A stretch of DNA of 64,000 nt from Sulfitobacter sp. SK011. GTDB lineage: Bacteria > Pseudomonadota > Alphaproteobacteria > Rhodobacterales > Rhodobacteraceae. Numbering within the stretch: position 1 is the first letter of the stretch; the number at the start of each line of letters is the position of its first letter. Under the pieces are notes generated by a model. It was not told the origin of the DNA, searched no databases, and worked only from the letters and a program-made list of their open reading frames with translations. The translations under genes and the position numbers were made by a program. The stretch covers positions 1,715,574 through 1,779,573 of the forward strand of contig NZ_CP025803.1 in NCBI RefSeq assembly GCF_003352065.1. Reading direction: 5' to 3'. Below, in pieces: positions 1 through 7,907 of this stretch.

Positions 1-658
1 TTAAGTCGGTATCCGTCAGAGCAACCTGAATTTTCAATCGATTACCGGCGCGTCTGAAAGTGCCGTGAACCAAATACCTTGCGCTCAGAAGTGTTCCAAT
101 CTCTTGCGCACTCATTTCGGGTGCATTTACACGCGCCGTCGACTGTCGAGCGATCACTGGAAAATATCTCCATGCAGACAAGGCTGCGACCAATTCGTCT
201 GTGATGGCAGTTTCAAGTTGGCTGGACCGACCCTCACCTGAAGTATCTTCGAATTTAAGAACTGCAACTGCCGGTCTGGTGAAAGCATCGGTTTGCTCGG
301 CTGCGTTGGAAACAGCTTCATCCGGAAGGGTTGCTGATGTAACAGAGTTGCTTACTTCTACTTCGCCAACAAACCGCAATCCCCGCCGTTGGACGGTCTT
401 GATGAACTTCTGCGTGGACCCATCATCACCAATCGCCTTTCGCGCATCGCGAACACAACCGGACAATGCCGCATCCGAAACAATCCGATCTCCCCAGAGT
501 TCCGCAAAAATTTCATCCTTGCTCACCAGACGATTGTTGACACTGACAAGGAGTTTAAGAAGATCGAATACTTGGGGTTCAATGCGCACGGGTTGTCCTG
601 CACATCTGAGTTCAGCACGCTCTGCGTCCAGTTCAAATTCATCAAATGCGTAGTTCAT
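1..658 (-). CDS. Winged-helix transcriptional regulator, partial (C-terminus cut by window edge)
   Basis: Reading leftward from an ATG at 658, the frame stays open for about 219 codons to the window edge. The first ~100 residues are an OmpR/CadC-type winged-helix DNA-binding domain; the FDLLKLLV, SKDEIFAELWG and IKTVQRRGLRFVGEV segments are typical. From about residue 130 a TolB/FlgO-like segment begins (PAVAVLKFEDTS, TDELVAAL, YLVHGTFRR). Such proteins often continue into TPR repeats, which would lie outside the window. It is transcribed divergently from the methyltransferase-OsmC-globin-cyclase operon starting at 865 and is the obvious candidate regulator of it; that link is inferred from position only. 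Confidence 0.85.
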   Translation of the reverse strand, partial: MNYAFDEFELDAERAELRCAGQPVRIEPQVFDLLKLLVSVNNRLVSKDEIFAELWGDRIVSDAALSGCVRDARKAIGDDGSTQKFIKTVQRRGLRFVGEVEVSNSVTSATLPDEAVSNAAEQTDAFTRPAVAVLKFEDTSGEGRSSQLETAITDELVAALSAWRYFPVIARQSTARVNAPEMSAQEIGTLLSARYLVHGTFRRAGNRLKIQVALTDTDL

Positions 659-864
659 GTCGGCTCCCATCTGGCACGACAATACGCCCGTTTCCTAATT
701 TCGCCAAGGAAATGAAGATCGCGCTTTTCCTTTGAAATCCGTCATCATGGGCGGAAATTCAGAAAAACCCAGAGATTCACCACAAGATACTCAGGCCTCC
801 CCCAAGTTTGCGGATCCGCTCCGAGTTAGCACTTCTCCATAGCAACAACCCTTTGGAGATGACC

Positions 865-1749
865 ATGAACCAGCAAACAAATTTCCCAGCCACACCAGAA
901 ACCTCACCATTGGTGACGTTCTGGAACGAGGTGCTTGCACCGAAATTTACCATGTACCGGCACATTCTAGTGGACGGTCTGTCGCGTCACAGCGCCGCAA
1001 TCTTGCCAACCCTTCAAATCGCGCCCGGGGATCGCATCCTTGATGTTGGCTGTGGATTTGGGGACACCGTTATTGCTTTGGGCAACCGCGTTGGGTCAAC
1101 GGGTTCCGTAATGGGCGTGGATTGCTGCGAGGCCTTCATTACCCAAGCTTGGGACCACGCCGAAAAGAACTGGGCAGAGAACGTACGGTTTGCCGTAGGC
1201 GATGTTGAACGCGGCGTGGATGGCGCACCATATGATTTTGTGTTCGCCCGCTTTGGCACTATGTTCTTTGCCAATCCCGTCGCTGGCTTGCGTGCCATGC
1301 GGGTTGCGCTGAAGCCCGGTGGCAAGATGGCGCATATTGTCTGGCGTGATCGCAAATATAATCCGTGGTTGAACGCAGCCAAAGATATTGTGCAGCAGTT
1401 TTTGCCAAAACCGGGCGAAGATGCGCTGACCTGTGGCCCCGGCCCATTCTCAATGTCTGATGAACGCAATACGCGCGCCAAGATGGAAGCGGCTGGCTTT
1501 ACCGACATTCGATTCAAGCGCATCGACGCGAAAGTGATGGTGGGGCGCAACGTTCAAGAAGCGATTGCGTTTCAACTTGCCCTCGGCCCCGCCGGAGAGA
1601 CCTTCCGCGAAGCCGGCGACCTTGGCGAAGAGAAACGCGAAGAAATCGAAGCCGCATTGGCAGAGATGTTTTCCCATGCCGAAACAACAGCAGATGGCCT
1701 GTGGATGGACAGCTCTTCCTGGCTGATTACCGCACGCAATCCCGCCTGA
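865..1749 (+). CDS. Class I SAM-dependent methyltransferase
   Basis: About 294 residues with a Rossmann-type methyltransferase core. Motif I is ILDVGCGFGDT, followed by the acidic loop GSVMGVDCCE and the motif-IV-like FVFARFGTMFF, which fits a UbiE/Coq5-like small-molecule methyltransferase. The start at 865 is preferred because TGGAG lies 6 bases upstream; in-frame starts at 859 and TTG 808 also exist. It is the first gene of a same-strand run ending with the cyclase at 5733. The substrate cannot be read from the sequence. Confidence 0.85.
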   Translation: MNQQTNFPATPETSPLVTFWNEVLAPKFTMYRHILVDGLSRHSAAILPTLQIAPGDRILDVGCGFGDTVIALGNRVGSTGSVMGVDCCEAFITQAWDHAEKNWAENVRFAVGDVERGVDGAPYDFVFARFGTMFFANPVAGLRAMRVALKPGGKMAHIVWRDRKYNPWLNAAKDIVQQFLPKPGEDALTCGPGPFSMSDERNTRAKMEAAGFTDIRFKRIDAKVMVGRNVQEAIAFQLALGPAGETFREAGDLGEEKREEIEAALAEMFSHAETTADGLWMDSSSWLITARNPA

Positions 1750-1808
1750 TCCGAGCAACCCAACGCTACGACCAATAACTTTAACAAACACCCTGAAATG
1801 GACTACCA

Positions 1809-2372
1809 ATGACACAAGTACAAGAAGTAACCGCCAACAACGGCGTGAACACCGAAGCCTTGATCGGCGCGCGCGGCGCATTTACCCAAACGCCTGAGGC
1901 TGCAGCCTTCACGTTCCGCAGCACCTGCGACTGGATCGAAGGCACCTACAGTAGCAATACGATCAACGGATACTTCGGGCTCGGTGAAGAGCAGACGCGC
2001 AAGCAGATGTTCACCATCGAATCCGATCATCCTGAGGTGTTTGCGGCTGCAGATCGCGCTGCAACGCCAACAGAGATCGTGCTGAGCGCTCTGGCAAGCT
2101 GCCTGACCGGCGGCGTGGCCTCCGTCGCGCAGCATCGCGGCATCCAGCTGCATTCAGTGCGGGCCATTGTCGAAGGCGACGTTGATGTGCGGGGCATACT
2201 TGGCATGGACGGTGATATTCGCAACGGCTTCTCGGACGTGCGCGTCTCGTTCGAGGTTGATGCAGATGCCAGCGCGGAGGACATCAGTGCGTTGGTCGCA
2301 CAATCACAAAAACGCTCTGCACTGTTCGACATCCTGACGAACCCCACCAACGTCACTGTCAGCGTTGCCTGA
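1809..2372 (+). CDS. OsmC-family protein, first of two in the operon
   Basis: A 187-residue protein with the OsmC/Ohr fold. The central helix ATPTEIVLSALASCLTGG carries the first conserved cysteine (Cys98). At the position of the usual second cysteine the sequence reads KRSALFDIL, so the dithiol pair of true organic-hydroperoxide reductases is incomplete. Members of this branch are usually annotated only as OsmC-family proteins, and peroxide or reactive-sulfur handling is possible but unproven. It lies 60 bases after the methyltransferase and ahead of the flavin monooxygenase. Confidence 0.88.
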   Translation: MTQVQEVTANNGVNTEALIGARGAFTQTPEAAAFTFRSTCDWIEGTYSSNTINGYFGLGEEQTRKQMFTIESDHPEVFAAADRAATPTEIVLSALASCLTGGVASVAQHRGIQLHSVRAIVEGDVDVRGILGMDGDIRNGFSDVRVSFEVDADASAEDISALVAQSQKRSALFDILTNPTNVTVSVA

Positions 2373-2378
2373 CCTGTA

Positions 2379-2408
2379 GGGCCCCGCGTGAAAGACATTC
2401 GGGGTCCC
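2379..2408 (+). other. Intercistronic hairpin between osmC-like gene and monooxygenase
   Basis: GGGCCCCG at the left pairs with CGGGGTCCC at the right, apart from one mismatch, with a loop of about 14 bases. No T-run follows, so this looks like an mRNA-stabilising or processing hairpin rather than a terminator. Confidence 0.4.
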
Positions 2409-2443
2409 ACTTGGATTTCTTGTGATACCGTGAGGATTTTTAG

Positions 2444-3679
2444 ATGCGACACATAGATACCCTTGTCATCGGTGCCGGTCAGGCCGGCCTCGCGATGAGC
2501 CATTGCCTGAGCCAGCGCGGTGTTGCGCATGTTGTTCTCGAACGTGGCGAGGTCGCTAATTCATGGGCGACCGAACGCTGGGACAGTCTGCGCCTGCTGA
2601 CCCCGAACTGGCAAAGTCGCCTTCCGGGCTATGCCTACGAGGGCGATGATCCTGACGGATTCATGTCGATGACTGATGTGGTTTCCTATCTCAGGGGCTA
2701 CGCCGCACAGGGTACAATGCCGATTGAAAGCCGCACGCGGGTTTTGTCTGTCATTGCCGAGGGCCAAGGCTACCGCGTGTCAACGAACCGTGGCGACTGG
2801 CTGTGCCGGAATGTCGTCATGGCAAATGGTGCCTGCGCTGTTGCGTCAACCCCCAAGATGGCGGCTGCGCTGCCTGCCGATCTTGCCCAAGTTACCCTGC
2901 TGGCCTACCGCGCGCCGCGGCAACTGCGCAAAGGTGGTGTTCTGGTCGTAGGAGCATCCGCCAGTGGCGTGCAGATTGCGTCGGAACTGGCCCAAGCGGG
3001 GCATGTCGTGACTATTTCTGCGGGCCATCACATTCGCATGCCACGCAACTACCGCGGGCGCGACATCCAATGGTGGATGGACCGCAGCGGCGTGCAGGAT
3101 CAAGGCATAGGCGATGTCGACAACATTACCCGCGCCCGCAGTGTGCCATCCCTGCAACTTGTCGGGGATGCGAACATTCCGTTGATGGATTTCAACCACC
3201 TGCAGGGGCTTGGGTGCACAATTGCGGGCAGGTTGGCTGCTGTCAGGGACGGCGTCGCCCTGTTCTCTGGTGGGTTGGCCAACGCCTGCGCCCTTTCGGA
3301 CCTCAAGATGCGGCGTTTGCTGCGCAGCTTTGATGCCTTTGCGCAAGAAACAGGTGTTGCGGGTTTGTCTCCTCCTGAACACATCTGCGCAACCGCTCTG
3401 CCTCAGCGACCCGACCTGAGCCTTGATTTGACCAGTGGAGCAATTCGCACGGTTGTCTGGGCAACCGGGTTTCGGCCCGATTTTAGCTGGCTGAAGATGC
3501 CTGTTTTCGACCGCAAAGGGCAGCTTTTGCACGATGAGGGCCGCGTCGCCGACGGGCTTTATGTCCTTGGCCAGCCCTTCCTGCGCAAACGTAAATCCGC
3601 GCTGATTGACGGTGTCGGGGACGACGCGATCATCCTGTCGGACCAGATTGCCCGACGTAGTCACCAAATGGTGGCTTAA
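2444..3679 (+). CDS. FAD-dependent monooxygenase, CzcO/FMO-like
   Basis: A 411-residue flavoprotein. The N-terminal FAD-binding loop reads VIGAGQAGLAMSHCL, a second dinucleotide-binding loop lies near residue 165 (LVVGASASGVQIASELAQAG), and the ATGFRPD motif of flavin-containing monooxygenases is near residue 340. The layout matches CzcO/FMO-family NAD(P)H-dependent monooxygenases that oxidise S- or N-containing compounds. It sits between two OsmC genes and upstream of a truncated globin, which suggests a role in thiol, sulfide or redox chemistry. Its substrate is unknown. Confidence 0.87.
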   Translation: MRHIDTLVIGAGQAGLAMSHCLSQRGVAHVVLERGEVANSWATERWDSLRLLTPNWQSRLPGYAYEGDDPDGFMSMTDVVSYLRGYAAQGTMPIESRTRVLSVIAEGQGYRVSTNRGDWLCRNVVMANGACAVASTPKMAAALPADLAQVTLLAYRAPRQLRKGGVLVVGASASGVQIASELAQAGHVVTISAGHHIRMPRNYRGRDIQWWMDRSGVQDQGIGDVDNITRARSVPSLQLVGDANIPLMDFNHLQGLGCTIAGRLAAVRDGVALFSGGLANACALSDLKMRRLLRSFDAFAQETGVAGLSPPEHICATALPQRPDLSLDLTSGAIRTVVWATGFRPDFSWLKMPVFDRKGQLLHDEGRVADGLYVLGQPFLRKRKSALIDGVGDDAIILSDQIARRSHQMVA

Positions 3680-3697
3680 CCAGAAAGGACCAACAAG

Positions 3698-4261
3698 ATG
3701 AACATTCAAACCCCCTCCAAGGCGATACCTCAAGCTACGGATTCGGAGATCCGCATTGCCCAGAACAAAGTGATCGACCGCCTGAGTGCAAATCCGGCGG
3801 TGGCGGTTACCACAAACGCACTGACAGCCCATGTCGGAGACGGTCTGACCTGCGCTGTCCAGCAAGGTAAATTCAGGACAGTGATGGATCTGGGACCAGC
3901 AATGGGCGGTGCTGCACGCGGACCCGGACCCGGTTTTATCGCCAAGGCGGGTATCGCTGGCTGCATCGCTATTGGCGTCAAAATGGCGGCAGCCCGCGAA
4001 GGGATCGAAATCCAAAGCGCTGATCTGCGTCTTGAGACGGTATCGGACGACCTTGCCATCTTTGGGCTGGGTGACAACCGCGCTGCACCTCGTGAAACGC
4101 GGATCAGCCTGGATGTACGATCAGGCGCACCCGATTTGGTCATTGAGGCTTTGGTCGCGAACGTCCTTGAATGCAGCCCTTGGTTTCTCGCCCTGCGCGA
4201 TCCGCAGAACGTCACAGTCACGACCACCGTCAACAATCTGAACAGGAGCGGTTCATCATGA
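3698..4261 (+). CDS. OsmC-family protein, second copy
   Basis: A 187-residue OsmC-like protein clearly different from the copy at 1809. The conserved central helix is KAGIAGCIAIGVKMAA, with one cysteine, and a second cysteine occurs in LECSPWF, so both positions expected of an Ohr/OsmC dithiol centre are filled. It starts 18 bases after the monooxygenase with AGAAAGGA upstream, and its stop overlaps the globin start (ATGA). Having one OsmC with and one without the second cysteine suggests the two proteins have different jobs. Confidence 0.85.
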   Translation: MNIQTPSKAIPQATDSEIRIAQNKVIDRLSANPAVAVTTNALTAHVGDGLTCAVQQGKFRTVMDLGPAMGGAARGPGPGFIAKAGIAGCIAIGVKMAAAREGIEIQSADLRLETVSDDLAIFGLGDNRAAPRETRISLDVRSGAPDLVIEALVANVLECSPWFLALRDPQNVTVTTTVNNLNRSGSS

Positions 4262-4638
4262 ATGCGATTGCCCAACCATCCCGCAATTTGTCGATCTTTG
4301 ACAAATATGGCGGCATCCGGATCCTGCGTCACGTGATCATGGATTACTATGATCGCGTGCTCGACAGCGATGTGATCGGCCATTTCTTTGAAGACACGGA
4401 TATGGTCAAGCTGATCGATCACCAGACAAAGTTCTTCACGATGGTGCTCGGAGGTCCTGCGCATTTCTCTGATGCGCGTCTTGCCAGCGCGCACAAACAT
4501 ATGCGCCTGAGCCACGTGGAATTCGACGAGGCAGTTTTGCTTCTAAATGAAACGCTTGCCGATGCGCATTTTGCGCAGGATGACCAGAATACTGTCATCG
4601 CTGCCATAGAGGCGCGTCGCAGAATACTTGTCGCGTGA
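4258..4638 (+). CDS. Group I truncated haemoglobin (trHbN-like)
   Basis: 126 residues, the normal length for a truncated haemoglobin. The family pattern is visible: a Tyr-Tyr pair at residues 30-31 in VIMDYYDRVL (helix B distal tyrosine), the G-G turn in VLGGPAHF, and the likely proximal haem ligand His79 in SAHKHMRLS. Family members bind O2 or NO and often detoxify NO or act in sensing. The ATG at 4258 overlaps the preceding stop by four bases, so the two are translationally coupled. The adenylate cyclase follows 9 bases downstream. Confidence 0.9.
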   Translation: MNAIAQPSRNLSIFDKYGGIRILRHVIMDYYDRVLDSDVIGHFFEDTDMVKLIDHQTKFFTMVLGGPAHFSDARLASAHKHMRLSHVEFDEAVLLLNETLADAHFAQDDQNTVIAAIEARRRILVA

Positions 4639-4647
4639 GGGCTTGAT

Positions 4648-5733
4648 ATGTTGATCAATACAATTTGCACCGGTTTGCTGGATTCGATGGCAATGGGCGT
4701 CTGTGTAGCGGAGGCAGATACCGGGAGCGTTCTGTTTTGCAACGACCTGTTTTCGACGTGGTTTGCCGATGTGCGCGTCGAGGCAATATTGCATGAAACT
4801 CTGCCGGACATGACATCCGATGAGTTGGCGGGGATGATCAATGGGACGAGCATCGAAGTGAAGGCCAAAGTAAAACGGCGCAGTTTGATCATCGAGATGA
4901 AAGCCCGCAAAATCGCTCTCGATGGCAAGGAAGTTTTGGTTCTCGAAGGCCAGAACGTTTCTCGGCTACATGAAAGTGAGGCCATGATCGACAGCTACGC
5001 CGCGATTGTGGAACGTCGGACACGCGATCTGGAACGCGAAAAGGTGCGGGTCGAAAAGCTGTTGCTGAATATCATGCCCCGGTCAGTATATGAGGAATAC
5101 ATGTCGTTTGGATCAGTCGCGCCGCGCCTCTTTGATCCGGTCAGCGTGCTGATGCTCGACTTTGTGGGTTTTACAGAGATGTCTGTTTCTGCCGACCCCA
5201 ATGTCACCGTGGCTGAGCTGAACGATATCTTTACAGCATTTGACCGGATTGGTGAACTTTACGGCTGCGAGCGGATCAAGACGATTGGTGATTGCTATCT
5301 TGCGGTCACAGGGTTGCCACACGCGACCCCAGAGCATGCAGTAGCCGCCGCAAAATGTGCCTCGAAGATGGTCCGCTACCTTGAGCGACGCAATACAACC
5401 CACGAGCATCAGTGGCGGGCACGTATCGGTGTTGCTTCGGGAAAAGTCGTGGGGTCCGTCGTTGGTGTTCAGAAGTACATCTATGACGTCTTTGGGCCAG
5501 CAGTGAATCTCGCAGCACGCTTGCAGGCCCATTCAGCGCCGATGGAGATCACCGTCTGCCAGAACGCTTCGCAGGAGTTGCAGGACAGTTTTGATTTCAA
5601 TCGTCAAAGAACCGAAACGCTGAGGGGGTTCGGAGAAATCGAGGTGGCGTCGATCATCAGGCGGCGTCGGGAAGGAAGCACTGAAGTGAAAGGCAACCCT
5701 GGCGGTACCGTAGAAATAGCAGCGACTATTTGA
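4648..5733 (+). CDS. Class III adenylate cyclase with N-terminal PAS-like region
   Basis: 361 residues, no membrane segment. Residues 1-110 look PAS-like, residues 111-145 form a coiled-coil linker ending in LLLNIMPRSV, as in haem-NO-associated cyclases, and the catalytic domain spans about 165-335. The metal-binding Asp171 (LMLDFVGFT) and Asp215 (TIGDCY), transition-state Asn287 and Arg291 (NLAARL), and purine-selecting Lys211 and Asp280 are present. Lys plus Asp predicts ATP rather than GTP as substrate. It lies directly downstream of the truncated globin, so cAMP output may follow haem-ligand or redox state; that is inference. Confidence 0.92.
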   Translation: MLINTICTGLLDSMAMGVCVAEADTGSVLFCNDLFSTWFADVRVEAILHETLPDMTSDELAGMINGTSIEVKAKVKRRSLIIEMKARKIALDGKEVLVLEGQNVSRLHESEAMIDSYAAIVERRTRDLEREKVRVEKLLLNIMPRSVYEEYMSFGSVAPRLFDPVSVLMLDFVGFTEMSVSADPNVTVAELNDIFTAFDRIGELYGCERIKTIGDCYLAVTGLPHATPEHAVAAAKCASKMVRYLERRNTTHEHQWRARIGVASGKVVGSVVGVQKYIYDVFGPAVNLAARLQAHSAPMEITVCQNASQELQDSFDFNRQRTETLRGFGEIEVASIIRRRREGSTEVKGNPGGTVEIAATI

Positions 5734-6100
5734 GGGAAAATCATCGCCACGCAGTACAGCAGCGATGTTTCGTTTGGCGAAACTTTCGAAGTAGGCCGAT
5801 TCCATTTGTCAAGCTGATCCGCCGAAGCAGCGAATATTTAAATACTATGGTTTCATAGGCTCAAAATCATGGCAAGATACCATAAACGCTATGTGCGAGA
5901 CATGCGGCCAAATGCGGGAATACTTGCTAAAACTGGCCATTGCCGCGCGCGTAGCGAAATGGCACTTTTCTTGCTAACTGTGAATTCGACCATGAGACGG
6001 CGAAAGCTCGGGTTGAAATCCACCGAGGATGGTAACTTTGAATGGCGGCTTTTACGACGCTGGCTGCATCGTAGCAATAAATCTTGATGCAACTGCAGGG

Positions 6101-6178
6101 AAATGCTGCGTGAGCAATAGCCGCACGTGCATCAGGCAGCTTTGTCCGCACAGCAAACCTCTATGCAAACCGCAGCGA
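6101..6178 (+). repeat. Dispersed repeat, copy 1
   Basis: Two anchor sequences match the copy at 60775-60847: AAATGCTGCGTGAGC (6101-6115, 14 of 15 bases shared) and ATGCAAACCGCAGCGA (6163-6178, 15 of 16 shared). They lie 62 bases apart here and 57 in the other copy. Both copies lie in non-coding DNA near insertion-sequence-like remains. Confidence 0.55.
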
Positions 6179-6200
6179 AAGTCCGGTTCCCGCCGATTTT

Positions 6201-6405
6201 GTTGAAAAACTCCGAATTTCAGATGTCGTAATTTTTCGGAAGCAACCCGTTAATCCGAAAAGTCAGAAGAGGTTAGCCATGAGACGCAGTGAGCTGTCAC
6301 ATGAGCGGCAGAAGGCCAATTTGGCCGAACCGCTCGCGTAACAAATTCGGTCGCGGCCTACGGGCAAAAATTTTACTGATTTTGCCGAAAACTGAGTTTT
6401 TCAAC
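6201..6405. mobile_element. MITE-like element or IS remnant with 12-bp terminal inverted repeats
   Basis: GTTGAAAAACTC at 6201-6212 is the perfect reverse complement of GAGTTTTTCAAC at 6394-6405. The interior is only 181 bases. It contains a 20-codon open frame (6279-6341) beginning MRRSELS, reminiscent of the start of IS5-type transposases, but nothing that could be active. The simplest reading is an internally deleted insertion sequence. No target-site duplication was identified. Confidence 0.45.
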
Positions 6406-6450
6406 AGTATCCGCCTTAAACCACCAAAGCCACACCGGATTGACCCCTGC

Positions 6451-7791
6451 CTACCCCCCCATCAACGCCACATCCCATTCATACGCCGTCAGCCGCTCAA
6501 ACCCGTCTTCGGTGATCAGCACCTGATCCTCCAGTTTGATCGAAAAATCACCGCCCTCGGGGGAGACAAGTGCTTCGACGCAGAGCACCATTCCCGCCTC
6601 CAGCGGGTAGTCAAAGGCACCCGGCACGGCGTTGTCAGGATAGGCGACGAGGGGCCATTCGTCACACAGGCCCACCCCATGCATCAGGCAGCCGTATTTC
6701 TGTTTCTGGAACTGTGCATCCAGCACATGGGTGTTCGCGCTAAGCTCCGGGATCATCACGCCGGGTTTAAGCATTTGCATATTCTGCTCAATATGTTCGA
6801 CGCCGTGCCTCATGGCATAGATCATATCGGGGCGCGGTTTTTCGTCGCCGATCCACCAGGTGCGGCTGATGTCGACACAGATGCCATAGCTGCCGACAAG
6901 ATCGGTATCAAAGGCGATGATCTCGTTCGCTTGCGTGATCCGGGGGCCGCATTCCTGAAACCACGGGTTGGTGCGCGGACCTGAGGTCAGCAGGCGGGTT
7001 TCGATCCATTCGCCGCCGCGTTTGATGTTTTCGGCGTGCATCACGGCCCAGATGTCATCCTCGCAGGTCACGCCGTCGCCGACGTGGGTGCGGGCAAAAT
7101 CCTCCATCTTTTTGACCGCCACCTCACAGGCGTTTGACGCACAGCGCATGGCGAGGATTTCGTCGGGGCCTTTGATCGAGCGGCTTTTTTCGGTGACTTC
7201 CTCGCCGTCCATAACCTCGAACCCCTGCGCCTCCAATGCGCGCAGGCCGTGCAGCATGATCTTGTCGACGGCGATGCGTTTGTTGCCGCCTGCATGGGCC
7301 TCGATCAGGGCGCGGACTTCGTTGCTGAACACGTCGGCTGCCACATCCACCTTGTCGCCGCGGTCGAAGTAGAAAAGATCCGCGCCAGAGCGTTGTTCGC
7401 GCACCAAGGGGTTGAATTCGCTGAGGAACATGCCGTTTTTATAGTCCCAGATCACCATGTATCCATCGGCGCAGACCAGCACGGCGCGGAACGGATTGTG
7501 GGTGTTCCAAAGCTGCATGTTGGTGCTGTCGGTGGCGTAGCGGATGTTGAGCGGGTCAAACATCAGCAGGCCGCCATAGCCGCGATCCGTGATGTTCCTG
7601 GTCAGGCGGTCAAGGCGATACTGGCGCATGCCCGCAAGATTGGGCAGGGTCAGCCCGGCGGCCTTCCATTCGGCAAAGGCCAATTGGGTTGGGCCGATTT
7701 CAACGCGGTCATTGTCGTTTGTGCTGCCATCGGGCAAATGGGTGCCATAGGTCGGGTCAATTTTGCGGGTGGCACTGTAATGGTGGTTCAT
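6451..7791 (-). CDS. dddP: DMSP lyase DddP
   Basis: 446 residues of the M24 metallopeptidase-like fold, closely resembling Roseobacter DddP, which cleaves dimethylsulfoniopropionate to DMS and acrylate in the cytoplasm. The residues known as metal ligands and catalytic residues in DddP are at the published positions: Asp295 and Asp297 (FDTDLVG), Asp307 (CVDISRTWW), His371 (MHGVGLCDEWP), Glu406 (CVEALVS) and Glu421 (KLEDQVL). The ATG at 7791 is preceded by GAGG and matches the usual MN.HYS N-terminus; the longer frame to 7872 is rejected. It is divergent from the DUF3445 gene at 7908. Confidence 0.96.
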   Translation of the reverse strand: MNHHYSATRKIDPTYGTHLPDGSTNDNDRVEIGPTQLAFAEWKAAGLTLPNLAGMRQYRLDRLTRNITDRGYGGLLMFDPLNIRYATDSTNMQLWNTHNPFRAVLVCADGYMVIWDYKNGMFLSEFNPLVREQRSGADLFYFDRGDKVDVAADVFSNEVRALIEAHAGGNKRIAVDKIMLHGLRALEAQGFEVMDGEEVTEKSRSIKGPDEILAMRCASNACEVAVKKMEDFARTHVGDGVTCEDDIWAVMHAENIKRGGEWIETRLLTSGPRTNPWFQECGPRITQANEIIAFDTDLVGSYGICVDISRTWWIGDEKPRPDMIYAMRHGVEHIEQNMQMLKPGVMIPELSANTHVLDAQFQKQKYGCLMHGVGLCDEWPLVAYPDNAVPGAFDYPLEAGMVLCVEALVSPEGGDFSIKLEDQVLITEDGFERLTAYEWDVALMGG

Positions 7792-7907
7792 GGGAGCCTC
7801 ACTGGATGATCGCTTGTCCCAGCATGGCGCGGTTTGAATTGGAGTATTTGGCAAAACCCGACGCTTTTGCATGTCGTTTTTGCGAGGCTGTTGCTAGGAG
7901 TTGAGGG

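Larger units (their letters stand above)
5734..6450. other. 717-base non-coding stretch with repeat and MITE-like element
   Basis: No convincing gene was found between the cyclase and dddP, which converge here. A 72-codon open frame at 5869-6087 lacks a ribosome-binding site and recognisable features. The stretch does hold a dispersed repeat copy (6101-6178) and an element bounded by 12-bp inverted repeats (6201-6405), each listed separately. Confidence 0.6.

Noticed and set aside
2846..4015. 389-codon leftward frame across the monooxygenase and second OsmC gene
   Set aside because: It is antisense to two well-supported genes and its composition is that of a high-GC shadow frame.
5869..6087. 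72-codon frame in the gap after the cyclase
   Set aside because: No ribosome-binding site, no recognisable domain, and unusual residue composition for a real gene.
6289..6984. Long rightward open frame opposite dddP
   Set aside because: It is antisense to the unmistakable DddP sequence, has no ribosome-binding site and matches no family.
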